A DNA stretch of 64,000 nt from Novosphingobium sp. 9U (GTDB lineage: Bacteria > Pseudomonadota > Alphaproteobacteria > Sphingomonadales > Sphingomonadaceae): NCBI RefSeq assembly GCF_902506425.1, contig NZ_LR732469.1, forward strand, positions 2,408,770 to 2,472,769, read 5' to 3'. The notes beneath the pieces are model-generated. The model was not told the DNA's origin. It ran no database searches and saw only the letters and a list, made by a program, of their open reading frames with translations. Position 1 is the stretch's first letter, and the number at the start of each line of letters is the position of its first letter. Position numbers and translations under genes: made by a program. Positions 7,485 through 17,195 of the stretch are shown here, piece by piece.

Positions 7485-9902
7485 TCAGAAGGCGAACGAC
7501 AGCTCCATACCGTACGTGCGCGGCTTGCCGACGACCGCGCCATTGTGGCCGAGCGCAACCGCCAGCTGCATGCCGCCCACGAAGTACTCCTCGCCCAGCA
7601 GGTTCTCGCCAAAGAGCGCCGCCGAGAAGTTCGATCCCATGATCTCCTTCCAGCTTAGCCGCCCGTTCACCAGCGCATAGCCGGGCAGGCGGGTGCGGGG
7701 CGACACACTTGCCGCGGCGTTCGAGAAGTACTGCCCCGATTGCGCATAGACCTCGCCTCGTAAGGTGATCTCGCCCGCATCCTGCGTGCCTGGCACGGTC
7801 AGTTCCGCCCATGCAGTGCCCGACGCTTTGGGCGTGTCGCCAACGGGGCCATAGGAATAAGTACTGCCGAACAGCTCCACCCGGTTCTTGGTGAAGTCGG
7901 CGTCCGTCAGTGCAAGCTGGCCGCCCAGCCTGAGCCAGTCCGCCGGGATGAGCGTTCCCTCCGCCTCGATGCCGCGCACGCGTTCTGCCGGCACGTTGGT
8001 GGTGAAGGCGATTGAGGCGAGGGGGCCTGCCGGGCCGTCTGGATCGGGGAATTCGACCCGTTGCACATCCTGGATCCACTGGTTGAACAGGGCCAGGCTC
8101 AGCGACGCGGGCCTGCCGAAGGCGCGACCGCTGAACTTGATGCCGCCTTCGATGTCCTGCGTCGTCTCCGACTTGAAGAAGTTGCTGCCCCCCAGCGTGA
8201 CGATGCCGACTGGATCGAGCGTGCCGTTGTAGCCGCCGCTGCGGAAGCTCCCCCGCGTCTTGAGATAGAGCAGCAGATCGGGCGAGGGCTTGTACTCCAG
8301 GCCGACTTCCCAGCTCGGATCCTTGTAGGTGCGTTTCTGCTGGGGCGGGCCGAAGTTGTCCGAGCCGGCAAGCTGCACGCCGAAGACCCGCTCCCGCGTA
8401 TAGCGCAGGCCTGCTGTCAACTTGAAGCCGGGCGCGCCGATCCGCTCCAGGTCGTAAGTACCCTGCGCATAGAGCGCGTCGGTGTAGTTCTTGATCCGGA
8501 AGTGGTTGATTGCATACGTCGGAAATCCGGGGTTCGGCGCAAGGTCGAAGTACGTCTGCGGATAGAGCGATCGGTTCTTCTGCCGCTGAAGGTACAGGCC
8601 AACGATGAACTCGAGCGCGCCATCGGCCGCTTCGCCCTGCAACTGCAGTTCTTCCGAATAAGATCGCAAGTCTTCGACGTTGCCGAACTCGCCCACTGCG
8701 GCATTCGCCGTCAGAATGGTCGCATAAGGCGCGCCGAGTTGGGGTTGCTGTGAGTCCGTATAGGAGTCGACCAGGCCGAAGATGTTGCGCAGGCGCAGCC
8801 CGGCGCCGAGGTCGACCTCAGTCGTGTTGGAGATATTCCAGTTCTCGCCGAAGTGGTTTGCACCGCTGGGGTGGTTGGTCCGGTAGGGACCCAAGCGCCT
8901 CTGCTCGTCGACATAGGCCAGCAAGCCAGGCGCATAGGCATTCGGGTGCGCCGCCAGGTATCGCGCCCAGGCACCGGGCCCCAGCACGGTGTCGAGCGTG
9001 GGGCCGAACAGCAGACCCGCGCTGCACGATAGCGTAAAGCCGTTGTTGGTCTCGCCACAGCCATAGACGCTGTAGGTGTACGAGGCGCCGGTGTTGGTGC
9101 CGCGGCTCTTGGCGTATTGCACGACCGTGGTGTTGACGATGTCGGGGGTCGGCTTGAGCGTCAGGGACAGCCGGCCACTCTCCCGGTTGATCTTGCCCAG
9201 GTCCTCACCTGTATACAGGTTCCGGATATAGCCGTCGGCATAGGAGAGGTTGAACGCGCCGCGCAGCAGCACCTTGTCATCGACGAGCGGGATGTTGATC
9301 GCGCCTTCGGCCTCCCGCCGATCATAGTTGCCGTACCGGCCGCGCACGAAGCCTTCCAACGCATTCGTCGGTTTTGCCGAGGTGAACAGCACCGCGCCGC
9401 CGGTCGCGTTGCGGCCGAACAACGTGCCCTGGGGACCCTTGAGCACTTGCACGGATTGCAGGTCGAAGAAGCTGGACGAGCCGCTGACGGGCATCGGCAC
9501 TTCGTTCAGGTACGTCACCACCGCGGACGGCGAGCCGCTGAAGATGTCGGCGCTCTGCCCCCGCAGCGAGTAGGTGAGCGAGTTGTTGCCCTGCGTCTGG
9601 CGGATGGTGAGGCCGGGAACGGTGCGTTGCAAATCGGCATCGGTGACGACTGCACGCGTCACCAGATCGTCGGAGCCCAAGGCCGTGATCGAGATCGGAA
9701 CATCCGCGAGGCTCTCTTCACGGCGGCGCGCGGTGACGACGATCGGTTCCGAACCGTGATCATCGGCCACCCCGGCCTGAGGAGCGGCGCCGTCGTTCGC
9801 ACCTCGCTGCGCGAACGCGGGCGATGCAGCCAATGCCAGAGCGGTGGCGAGTGCCGAGCCAACGCCAAACTTGCGCCCCGATCCGTTGCGGTTGAGCTTC
9901 AC
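7485..9902 (-). CDS. TonB-dependent outer-membrane receptor
   Basis: 805 residues starting at GTG 9902 with a strong GGAGG 7 nt upstream. A signal peptide ends at about residue 31 (ALAASPAFAQ). A TonB-box/plug region follows (EPIVVTARRR, then DVPISITAL), with plug motifs QTQGNNSLTYSLRGQ and GPQGTLFGRNATGGAV. The rest is a beta barrel ending in the aromatic LSFAF C terminus expected for BAM-inserted proteins. Sphingomonads use many such receptors to import aromatic or terpenoid substrates rather than iron alone. It lies back to back with the SDR-P450 operon, which supports a role in taking up that pathway's substrate. Confidence 0.95.
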   Translation of the reverse strand: MKLNRNGSGRKFGVGSALATALALAASPAFAQRGANDGAAPQAGVADDHGSEPIVVTARRREESLADVPISITALGSDDLVTRAVVTDADLQRTVPGLTIRQTQGNNSLTYSLRGQSADIFSGSPSAVVTYLNEVPMPVSGSSSFFDLQSVQVLKGPQGTLFGRNATGGAVLFTSAKPTNALEGFVRGRYGNYDRREAEGAINIPLVDDKVLLRGAFNLSYADGYIRNLYTGEDLGKINRESGRLSLTLKPTPDIVNTTVVQYAKSRGTNTGASYTYSVYGCGETNNGFTLSCSAGLLFGPTLDTVLGPGAWARYLAAHPNAYAPGLLAYVDEQRRLGPYRTNHPSGANHFGENWNISNTTEVDLGAGLRLRNIFGLVDSYTDSQQPQLGAPYATILTANAAVGEFGNVEDLRSYSEELQLQGEAADGALEFIVGLYLQRQKNRSLYPQTYFDLAPNPGFPTYAINHFRIKNYTDALYAQGTYDLERIGAPGFKLTAGLRYTRERVFGVQLAGSDNFGPPQQKRTYKDPSWEVGLEYKPSPDLLLYLKTRGSFRSGGYNGTLDPVGIVTLGGSNFFKSETTQDIEGGIKFSGRAFGRPASLSLALFNQWIQDVQRVEFPDPDGPAGPLASIAFTTNVPAERVRGIEAEGTLIPADWLRLGGQLALTDADFTKNRVELFGSTYSYGPVGDTPKASGTAWAELTVPGTQDAGEITLRGEVYAQSGQYFSNAAASVSPRTRLPGYALVNGRLSWKEIMGSNFSAALFGENLLGEEYFVGGMQLAVALGHNGAVVGKPRTYGMELSFAF

Positions 9903-10208
9903 GTGATCCTCCCGGATTGCCCTTGCTGGGCATTCTCTTGTGCCGGGTCACCTTAAGTTGCCTCAGAGTGCCATGCCATGTCTGCACGAGCAGCCGGACG
10001 CGCCTGTGGGCGAGATGCCTCATCGGCCCCGCGCCGCTTTGCCCAGGACTGACATGGCACTTGCTCTTGTCTGTCAGCAGAATGCAATCGCTCCTTTTGG
10101 CTTGGCGGGCTGCTCCCGGCTGGGTCTATGTGGAGCGACAGGCCGTGCAGCTGGCGTCGACCCACTGCCCTGAGCCGCAGACGATCCAAGAGCGGAGTGG
10201 GATTGGGA
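9903..10208. promoter_or_regulatory. Divergent promoter region, TonB receptor / SDR-P450 operon
   Basis: A 306-bp gap between two divergent starts. It contains GTGCCATG followed at once by CCATGTC (9968-9982) and, in inverted orientation, GACATGGCAC (10051-10060), i.e. two copies of a GTGCCATGTC-like element about 80 bp apart. These could be regulator sites for the divergent promoters. No confident -35/-10 pair or RNA element is evident. Confidence 0.3.
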
Positions 10209-11060
10209 ATGGGCGAGCATACGGTCTTGGGTATGGGGTCGGTGCAGGACCCGACTGCGAGGCCGGTTGTCCTCATCACCGGCGCGAGTGCGGGCATCGG
10301 AGAGGCGATCACGCGACGTTTCGCGGCAGCGAATTACCGGATCGTCGCCATCGCGCGGCGTCCGGAGAAGCTCGCCGCCCTCGCGGACAGTCTGGCCGGG
10401 CAGGCCGAAGTCGCGACCCTTTCGCTCGATGTGGCCGAGCCGGACAGCGCGGCACGCGCCATCCGCTTTGCCATCGACACCTTCGGTCGGCTCGACTGCC
10501 TGGTGAACAACGCCGGATCAGGGCGCTGGGCTCCAGTTCACCAGACCGATGACGCGGCCATGGACGAGGTGATCGACATCAGCCTGAAGGCCACGTTCCG
10601 CTTCTGCCGCGAAGCGGTGCCGGTCTTGCGTCCCGGCTCGGCGATCGTCACCGTAGGTTCGACTTTCGGCCTCATCGGCGGACTGGACGGCGGCATCTAT
10701 TGCGCGGTCAAGGCCGCCTTGGTGGGGCTGACCCAGACGCTCGCAGCGCAGTATGGGCCGCAGGGCATCCGCTCCAACCTGGTTGCGCCTGGCGTGATCA
10801 AAACGGACATGACCAAGGACTATTGGGACGCCCGCGGCTTTCAACGCTTGAACCACGAGATGACCCCCTTCGATCGCGAGGGTACGCCCGAGGACGTGGC
10901 CAATGCCGTGTACTTCCTGGCCTCGCCCGAAGGCAGCTACATCAACGGCCAGTCGATCGCTCTCGACGGTGGCTGGACCACCACCAAGTTCCTGGCGACC
11001 GACGCTCTGGTGTCGGATCGCGTTCCCCCGCAAGCGGCCAGCGCCGCGGTGAACGGCTAA
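10209..11060 (+). CDS. Short-chain dehydrogenase/reductase, first gene of P450 operon
   Basis: About 283 residues from ATG 10209. The cofactor loop TGASAGIG is at about residues 24-31, NNAGS follows, and the catalytic Y164-x3-K168 sits in GIYCAVKAAL with the partner Ser about 14 residues earlier. A classical SDR using NAD(P)H to interconvert a hydroxyl and a carbonyl group. It is 13 bp upstream of the P450, so it probably acts on the P450 substrate or product. An ATG at 10233 is an alternative start; both leave the Rossmann fold complete. Confidence 0.9.
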   Translation: MGEHTVLGMGSVQDPTARPVVLITGASAGIGEAITRRFAAANYRIVAIARRPEKLAALADSLAGQAEVATLSLDVAEPDSAARAIRFAIDTFGRLDCLVNNAGSGRWAPVHQTDDAAMDEVIDISLKATFRFCREAVPVLRPGSAIVTVGSTFGLIGGLDGGIYCAVKAALVGLTQTLAAQYGPQGIRSNLVAPGVIKTDMTKDYWDARGFQRLNHEMTPFDREGTPEDVANAVYFLASPEGSYINGQSIALDGGWTTTKFLATDALVSDRVPPQAASAAVNG

Positions 11061-11073
11061 TCGGAGACACGAC

Positions 11074-12381
11074 ATGTCTGCCACTGACACCCAGACCGCA
11101 CGGCAGTGCCCCGTCCCGCACGGATCGGACCTGCTGCAGGACGCCTCGCTGATCGACCCGGTCATCTCGGCACAGCCGACCGCCTATTACACCGCGATGC
11201 GCGAAGCGGACCCGGTCCACTATGACGAGAAGCTGGGCATGTACCTGATCTCGCGCTACGAGGACATCCAGACGGTTCAGCGCGATCCCATCACCTACTC
11301 GGTCGAGCATGGCTACAAGGCGCAATATGCCGCCGGGTTCTTCGCGGAGTTCCAGGAAATCCTGGAACGGGAAGGGCAGGGCTTCTTCCCAGACGCCATC
11401 ATGTCCGATCCGCCCTATCACACGCGTATCCGCAAGCTGATGGACAATGCGTTCTCCGCCCATCGCGTGCGTCAGCTGGAGCCGCTGATCGAGGACATCG
11501 TTCGCGAGAGTATCGACGAGTTCGTCGACCGCGGCGAGTGCGATGGCGTGAAGGACTTCGGTGTTCCCGTCACCATCCGCGTGATCTGCAAGCAGCTTGG
11601 CATCGAGGTCTACGATGCGGAGAAGATCCAGCGCTGGTCGCACGCGGTGACCCAGCAGATCGGTCGCATGCAGGACCGCGAGCAGATGGTCGAGAACGCC
11701 CGCGAGATTTGCGATCTGCAGAACTTCCTGATCGCGCAGATCCGCGACCGTGAGGCGAACCCGAGGGAGGACATGATCTCCGATCTCGTCCACGCGCGGG
11801 CTGAGGGCGAGGAGAACCCGACGCTGACCTTCGCGGAAGTGGTCTCGCTGGTCCGCGCGCTGATGATCGCGGGCAATGAGACGACCGCGACGGCGATGTC
11901 GAACCTCCTCTACATCCTCGCCACCCAGCCCAAGGTCGCGCAACTGCTGCAGGATGCGGCGGACGATGATCGCCTGCTCGGTCGCTTCGTCGAGGAACTG
12001 CTGCGGATCGAGCCGCCGGTGCGCGGCCTCTCGCGCATGACGACCAAGGAGGTCGAACTGGGCGGCAAGACCCTGCCCAGCGGCGCACACTTGCTGCTGA
12101 TGTATGCCTCCGCGAACGATCAGGATGACGTCTTCGCCTGCCCGCGCGACTTCGACATGGAGCGCAGCAATCTGGGCCGCCACGTGTCGTTCGGCGGTGG
12201 TCCGCACCGCTGCATCGGATTGTCGCTGGCACGCATGGAGATCCGCGTCGCGGCGCGTGAGGTGATCCGCAAGCTCCAGGACATCAAGCTGGCGGTCCCG
12301 GTCGAGGAGTTGCGCTACCTGCCCACGGTCGCCACCCACTCGCTCGCGAGCCTGCCGATCACGTTCACGAAACGGGCATAG
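11074..12381 (+). CDS. Cytochrome P450 (bacterial, class I type)
   Basis: A soluble 435-residue P450 with all hallmark motifs: oxygen-binding I-helix AGNETT near residues 266-271, ExxR-region EELLRIEPPVRG, and the haem loop FGGGPHRC with the thiolate ligand at Cys380. No membrane anchor. It is in a tight operon with two SDRs and a putidaredoxin-like ferredoxin (13282-13611), matching class I systems in which a [2Fe-2S] ferredoxin delivers electrons. The ferredoxin reductase is not in the window. Similar P450s in sphingomonads hydroxylate terpenoids, steroids or fatty acids; the substrate here is unknown. Confidence 0.96.
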   Translation: MSATDTQTARQCPVPHGSDLLQDASLIDPVISAQPTAYYTAMREADPVHYDEKLGMYLISRYEDIQTVQRDPITYSVEHGYKAQYAAGFFAEFQEILEREGQGFFPDAIMSDPPYHTRIRKLMDNAFSAHRVRQLEPLIEDIVRESIDEFVDRGECDGVKDFGVPVTIRVICKQLGIEVYDAEKIQRWSHAVTQQIGRMQDREQMVENAREICDLQNFLIAQIRDREANPREDMISDLVHARAEGEENPTLTFAEVVSLVRALMIAGNETTATAMSNLLYILATQPKVAQLLQDAADDDRLLGRFVEELLRIEPPVRGLSRMTTKEVELGGKTLPSGAHLLLMYASANDQDDVFACPRDFDMERSNLGRHVSFGGGPHRCIGLSLARMEIRVAAREVIRKLQDIKLAVPVEELRYLPTVATHSLASLPITFTKRA

Positions 12382-12428
12382 TCCCCGCGCGTGCCGGATC
12401 GCAGTTGAACCCAAGGAAAGAGCGAGAT

Positions 12429-13274
12429 TTGAGTCAGGAACTGGCAGGCAAGGTGGCGATCGTCACCGGTGCGGCGTCCGGGATCGGGCGCGCGACCGCG
12501 GAACTGTTCGTGGCGGAAGGCGCCCGCGTGGTCATCGCCGACATCAACGATGGGGCTGGCGAGGCAACGGCTCGCGAACTGGGTGATGCCGCGTTCTACC
12601 ATCGCGCGGATGTCGGCGTGGCGGAAGACATCGACGCCCTGGTGGCGGCCGCCGTCGATCGGTTCGGCGGCTTGCACGTGATGTTCAACAACGCCGGCGT
12701 GTCCTGCAAGCCCAGCGTGAACTTCCTCGACGACGAGTTGCCGGATTTTGCGCGGGTCATGCAGGTCAACGTGCTTGGAGTGATCTGGGGGACGCAGCGC
12801 GCGGCCCGGCATATGGCCCGCAATGGCGGCGGTTCGATCATAAACAACGCTTCGATCGCCGGGCTTATCCCGGGTCTGGCCATGCTTGCGTACCGCACGT
12901 CGAAGGTGGCGGCGATCCACGCCAGCAAGTCGATGGCGATTGACTTGGCCCAATACGGTATTCGGGTGAATTGTCTGGCGCCAGGGCATATCCCGACCGA
13001 TCTCAACGCGTTCGCGCCTCCTGGCGCCACCGTGCAGCAGGCCGAGCGGATCCAGGTGGCGATGAAGCCGGTCTGGGACGCCAACAAGCCGCTCAAGCGC
13101 CAGGGCGTGCCCCACGACGTGGCCCAGGCGGCGCTGTTCCTGGCCGGCGATCGTGCGGCGCAGATCACCGGCACCGTGCTCGCAGTTGACGGCGGCATCT
13201 CGGCAGGCGACCCTGTCAATCACTTCAAGGAGCTGATGGACGCGCGCGCCTCGGCCATGGCGGACGGAGAGTAA
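12429..13274 (+). CDS. Short-chain dehydrogenase/reductase, third gene of P450 operon
   Basis: About 281 residues. A TTG start at 12429 is chosen because AAGGAAAGAG lies 7-8 nt upstream; another TTG at 12405 lacks a good site. TGAASGIG is at residues 13-20, NNAGVS follows, and the catalytic Y155-x3-K159 is in MLAYRTSKVAA. A classical NAD(P)-dependent SDR. Its location between the P450 and its ferredoxin suggests oxidation of the hydroxyl group made by the P450; that is inferred only from position. Confidence 0.9.
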   Translation: MSQELAGKVAIVTGAASGIGRATAELFVAEGARVVIADINDGAGEATARELGDAAFYHRADVGVAEDIDALVAAAVDRFGGLHVMFNNAGVSCKPSVNFLDDELPDFARVMQVNVLGVIWGTQRAARHMARNGGGSIINNASIAGLIPGLAMLAYRTSKVAAIHASKSMAIDLAQYGIRVNCLAPGHIPTDLNAFAPPGATVQQAERIQVAMKPVWDANKPLKRQGVPHDVAQAALFLAGDRAAQITGTVLAVDGGISAGDPVNHFKELMDARASAMADGE

Positions 13275-13281
13275 GCAGAAA

Positions 13282-13611
13282 ATGGGTGTTACGGTCACTT
13301 TCGTGGAGGAAGATGGGACGGAACGGACGTTCGAGGACGTGAGCACGGCGCAGTCGCTGATGGAAGTCGGCCGCACCAACAGCGTCGCCGGCATCCTGGC
13401 TGACTGCGGTGGCGCCTGCGCTTGCGCGACGTGCCACGTCTACGTCGATGATGCCTGGATGGAGAAGGTAGGAGCACCGGACGCCATCGAGGAAGAAATG
13501 CTGGATCTCGTATCCGAGTTCTACAAGTCGAATAGCCGCCTAGCCTGTCAGATCAAGCTGAGCGCCGAACTCGATGGTCTCAAGGTGGCAGTGGCGCCGA
13601 CCGGCTACTGA
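13282..13611 (+). CDS. [2Fe-2S] ferredoxin, putidaredoxin/adrenodoxin type
   Basis: 109 residues with the vertebrate-type ferredoxin ligand set C42-x5-C48-x2-C51-x37-C89 (an extra Cys46 lies inside the loop). Acidic surface segments precede the last cysteine, as in P450 redox partners. It starts 7 nt after the SDR stop and is the last gene of the SDR-P450-SDR operon, so it is most likely the electron donor of the P450. Confidence 0.95.
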   Translation: MGVTVTFVEEDGTERTFEDVSTAQSLMEVGRTNSVAGILADCGGACACATCHVYVDDAWMEKVGAPDAIEEEMLDLVSEFYKSNSRLACQIKLSAELDGLKVAVAPTGY

Positions 13612-13648
13612 ACGCCCGCAAGCAATCCATCGCGCGCCACGCCGCCGC

Positions 13649-16600
13649 TCAAGCAGCGACCTGTCGGTGTGGCGGCGCTGCCGTTTCCGTTTCGAGCCGT
13701 GCCAGCAACTCTGCCAACTGCTTGCGGTAAGCGGCGACACCCGCTTCCTTGACCGGACCGAAGCCGGCGACCAGCGCCGCAGCGTCGGCGATCTCGGTGC
13801 AGAGTTCCAGGTTCTCCTGCGTTGCGCGATCGGCAACGGACAGGATCAGCGCCCGATACTCGCCGATGAGCGCGCGCTCCATGCGGCGTTCCGCAGTCAT
13901 GCCGAACACGTCGAGCGGCGTCCCGCGCAGCCCCTTCATCCTTGCGAGCAATCCGAAGACGGGAAAGATCCAACGCCCCATCGCGATCTTGCGCGGGCGC
14001 CCGGTCTTGAGGTCCTTGCGGAAGGCGAGCAGCGGCGGAGCCAGGTTCACTTCGATCTTGTAATCGCCGTCGAACTGGGCGGCGACGCCCGCCTTGAACT
14101 CGGGCGCGCTATAGAGGCGCGCGACCTCGTACTCGTCCTTGTACGACATCAGCCGCGACAGCTGCGCGGCGACTGCCATGAGGAAGGGTTCAGCCGCCTC
14201 GACCTTGCGGGCACTGAGCCGTGCCGTGACGTCATCGAGGAACGCACGATACTGCGCCGCGTAGTTTTCGCTCTGGTAGCCTGCGAGATGCCGGCTGCGG
14301 CTCTCGACCGTCGCGGGCAGGTTCTCTGGTTCGGGCAGGGCGGGGTCGAGCTGGGCGAAACGCTCCATCTCATCGGGAAACGCCGCGGCGATCCGACCCA
14401 GGGTCAGCGCAAGCAGGTTCGCCTCCACGGCCGTGCCGTTGAGCCGGACTGCTTGTGTGATCGCATCGATCCCGATCGGCAGAAGCCCGGTCTGCGCTGC
14501 GTAGCCGACCATCAGCAGATTGGTGAAGATCGTGTCGCCCATCAGCTTGGCGGCGAGCGCGTTGGCGCGCACCAGAGCGATGTTCTGCCCCTCGACCCGG
14601 CGGCTGATGGCGGGAACGAAGGCGGCGGCGCGAAAATCCAGGTCCTTGCGCGTCTGGAACTCACCCGTCGGCACCACGTCTTCGTTGGCGATCACGTGGC
14701 TGTCAGCGCGCACGGTCTTGGCGACGTCCGGGCCGGCCGCGACGACGAGGTCGCAGGCGATCAGCAGGTCCGCTTGGCCGACGCCTAGTCGTGCGCTGGG
14801 GATCCGCTCGGCATCGTCGGCGAAGCGGATGTGGCTCATCACGCCGCCGCCCTTCTGGGCCATGCCGGTCATGTCGAGTACCTTGGCGGCCTTGCCTTCG
14901 ATGTGCGCCGCCATGCCGAGCACTGCGCCGACGGTCAGCACGCCGGTGCCGCCGATGCCGGTCACCAGCATGGCATAGCTGTTGGACACGTCGACGATGC
15001 GAGGGTCACGCAGCCTGGCGATTAGCGGCTCCAGCGCCCCAATGTCAATCGCGCGCTTGGCGATCCTGGCACCCCGTACGGTGACGAAGGAGGGGCAGAA
15101 GCCTTTGACGCAGCTGTAGTCCTTGTTGCAGTTCGACTGATCGATCGCACGCTTGCGGCCGAACTCGGTCTCGAGCGGCGTGATGCTGACGCAATTCGAT
15201 TGACGCGAGCAGTCGCCACAGCCTTCGCAAACGGCGGGGTTGATGTAGAGCCGCATGTCCGGATCGGGGTAGTTGCCGCGCTTGCGGCGGCGGCGCTTCT
15301 CATTGGCGCAGGTCTGCTCGTAGATGATGGCGGAGACGCCCTTCACCTCGCGCAGCTCGCGCTGCAGCGCGTCGAGGCGATCGCGTTCGAGAACGCGGAC
15401 TTCGGCAGGAAGCTTGCCTGCCCATTTCTCCGGCTGGTCGCTGACCATGACCACTGGCGTCACACCCTCGGCGATTAACTCCGCGACGATCTGGTCGGGC
15501 TGGATGTTGCCCTCCAGGGGCTGGCCGCCGGTCATGGCCACTGCATCGTTGTAGAGGATCTTGAAGGTCACGTTAGTTTTGGCGGCCAGCGCCGCCCGGA
15601 TCGCTAGGATGCCGGAATGGGCGTAGGTGCCGTCGCCCATGTTCGAAAAGACGTGCTCGGTTTCCGTGAAATGCTGCGCGCCGAGCCAGGGCAGACCTTC
15701 GGCGCCCATGCCCACGACGTTCATCGTCCGGCGCTCGGGCATGAAGGCGGCGAGACCGTGGCAGCCGGTGGCGCCCATCGCCAGGCTGCCATCGGGCACG
15801 TTCGTGCTGGTGTTGTGCGGGCATCCCGAGCAGAAGTAGGCGGGCCGAACGGCGCCGGCCGGAGCGATGGCGGCGGACTCCATGGTCGCCAGCCGCTCAC
15901 CAGCAGCGCGGGTAGGGGCATCGAGAACGCCAAGGCCATCCAGACGGGAGACGATCGTCCGGCGCACGAGGCCGGCGTCCAACACGTTGTCGAGCGGCAG
16001 GAGCACGCGTCCCTGCTCGTCGCGCTTGCCGACGATCGTGGGGCGAGCGCCAGGCATGGCGAAGAGCGCGGAGGCAAGCTGCTCTTCGATGACCGGGCGC
16101 TTTTCCTCGACGACCAGGACCTCGCGCGCGCCGGCGCAGGCGCTGCGCAGGAAGTCCTGATCCATCGGCCAGGTCATGCCCAGCTTGACCAGCGATATCC
16201 CGAGCACGCGGCAGCGCGCTTCGTCCAGGCCGAGCGCCAGAAGCGCCTCGCGCACGTCGAGATAGGCCTTGCCGGCGGTCAGGATGACGAGGTTGCGCTG
16301 CTCGGGCGCGATCACCACGCGGTTGAGCCCGTTGGCCCGGGCGAACTGTACCGCAGCCGGTAGCCGCTCGTTCACCACCAGGGATTCCTGCACCAGCGGC
16401 GGCAAGCTGCGGCGGATGTTGAGCTGTGCGCCAAGCGGCAGTTCAGGGTGTACGATGGAGATTTCGGGCAGCGTCACCGAGGAGGTCAGGTCGAGGGTGT
16501 CGGTCACCGCCTTGAGGCTGACGTAGAGGCCGCTGAAGCGCGACATCTCCCAGCCGAGCAGTCCGTAGGCGATGATCTCTTCGGTCGTGGATGGCGCCAG

Positions 16601-17110
16601 GATCGGCAGGAAGCCGGCGATCAGCGTGTGCTCGGACTGGTGCGCGGAGGCCGAGGATTTCGCCGCATGGTCGTCACCCGCGACGACCAGCACGCCTCCC
16701 TTTTCGTGCGTGCCCTCGAAGTTGGCGAGCTTCAGCGCCTCGCAGGCGCGGTCGACGCCCAGGCCCTTGGCGTACCACATCGCGAAGACGCCTTCGAAGC
16801 GCGATTTGCCGAACCAGTGCACCTGTTGCGCGCCGCGCAGGCTGGTAGCGGCAAGCTCCTCGTTGAGGCCCGGCTCGAAATGGATGTCGTGCGCATCGAG
16901 CAGTATCTTTGCGGCCCACAGTTGCGCATCGAGAGTGGTGATCGGCGATCCGCGGTAGCCGGTGACATAGCCGCCGGTCTTCAGTCCGGCGGCACGATCG
17001 CGCCGCGCCATATCGAGCGGCAGGCGAACGAGCGCCTGCATCGAAGTGAGGAACACTCGCCCGGAGGTCTGCTCCAGGCGATCCTGCAATGTCACGACGG
17101 TTTTGGTCAC
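13649..17110 (-). CDS. Indolepyruvate ferredoxin oxidoreductase family protein (fused alpha-beta, 2-oxoacid oxidoreductase)
   Basis: One 1153-residue polypeptide joins the parts that are separate IorA and IorB subunits in archaea. The N-terminal half has a pyrimidine-binding region and the thiamine-diphosphate motif beginning GDGTYAHSG and ending in YNDAVAMTGGQP. An iron-sulfur segment follows (CEGCGDCSRQSNC plus CNKDYSCVKGFC), then the gamma-type domain starting at VTGIGGTGVLTVG. Such enzymes oxidise aryl or branched 2-oxoacids to acyl-CoA and reduce ferredoxin. It is convergent with the ferredoxin gene and 85 bp downstream of the Rieske oxygenase in the same direction. Fused forms are common in aerobic Proteobacteria. 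Confidence 0.93.
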   Translation of the reverse strand: MTKTVVTLQDRLEQTSGRVFLTSMQALVRLPLDMARRDRAAGLKTGGYVTGYRGSPITTLDAQLWAAKILLDAHDIHFEPGLNEELAATSLRGAQQVHWFGKSRFEGVFAMWYAKGLGVDRACEALKLANFEGTHEKGGVLVVAGDDHAAKSSASAHQSEHTLIAGFLPILAPSTTEEIIAYGLLGWEMSRFSGLYVSLKAVTDTLDLTSSVTLPEISIVHPELPLGAQLNIRRSLPPLVQESLVVNERLPAAVQFARANGLNRVVIAPEQRNLVILTAGKAYLDVREALLALGLDEARCRVLGISLVKLGMTWPMDQDFLRSACAGAREVLVVEEKRPVIEEQLASALFAMPGARPTIVGKRDEQGRVLLPLDNVLDAGLVRRTIVSRLDGLGVLDAPTRAAGERLATMESAAIAPAGAVRPAYFCSGCPHNTSTNVPDGSLAMGATGCHGLAAFMPERRTMNVVGMGAEGLPWLGAQHFTETEHVFSNMGDGTYAHSGILAIRAALAAKTNVTFKILYNDAVAMTGGQPLEGNIQPDQIVAELIAEGVTPVVMVSDQPEKWAGKLPAEVRVLERDRLDALQRELREVKGVSAIIYEQTCANEKRRRRKRGNYPDPDMRLYINPAVCEGCGDCSRQSNCVSITPLETEFGRKRAIDQSNCNKDYSCVKGFCPSFVTVRGARIAKRAIDIGALEPLIARLRDPRIVDVSNSYAMLVTGIGGTGVLTVGAVLGMAAHIEGKAAKVLDMTGMAQKGGGVMSHIRFADDAERIPSARLGVGQADLLIACDLVVAAGPDVAKTVRADSHVIANEDVVPTGEFQTRKDLDFRAAAFVPAISRRVEGQNIALVRANALAAKLMGDTIFTNLLMVGYAAQTGLLPIGIDAITQAVRLNGTAVEANLLALTLGRIAAAFPDEMERFAQLDPALPEPENLPATVESRSRHLAGYQSENYAAQYRAFLDDVTARLSARKVEAAEPFLMAVAAQLSRLMSYKDEYEVARLYSAPEFKAGVAAQFDGDYKIEVNLAPPLLAFRKDLKTGRPRKIAMGRWIFPVFGLLARMKGLRGTPLDVFGMTAERRMERALIGEYRALILSVADRATQENLELCTEIADAAALVAGFGPVKEAGVAAYRKQLAELLARLETETAAPPHRQVAA

Positions 17111-17195
17111 GGGCTACCTTGAGCGCAGCGCTCGCGCGGGCGCTAGGCACAGCGTGTCCGCTAGCCATGGCGGACAAGTGTGCCTTCCGTTCGGG

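Noticed and set aside
10942-12414. 490-codon antisense frame opposite the P450 gene
   Set aside because: The P450 on the plus strand has every catalytic motif; the antisense product is rich in Arg/Ala/His with no recognisable fold.
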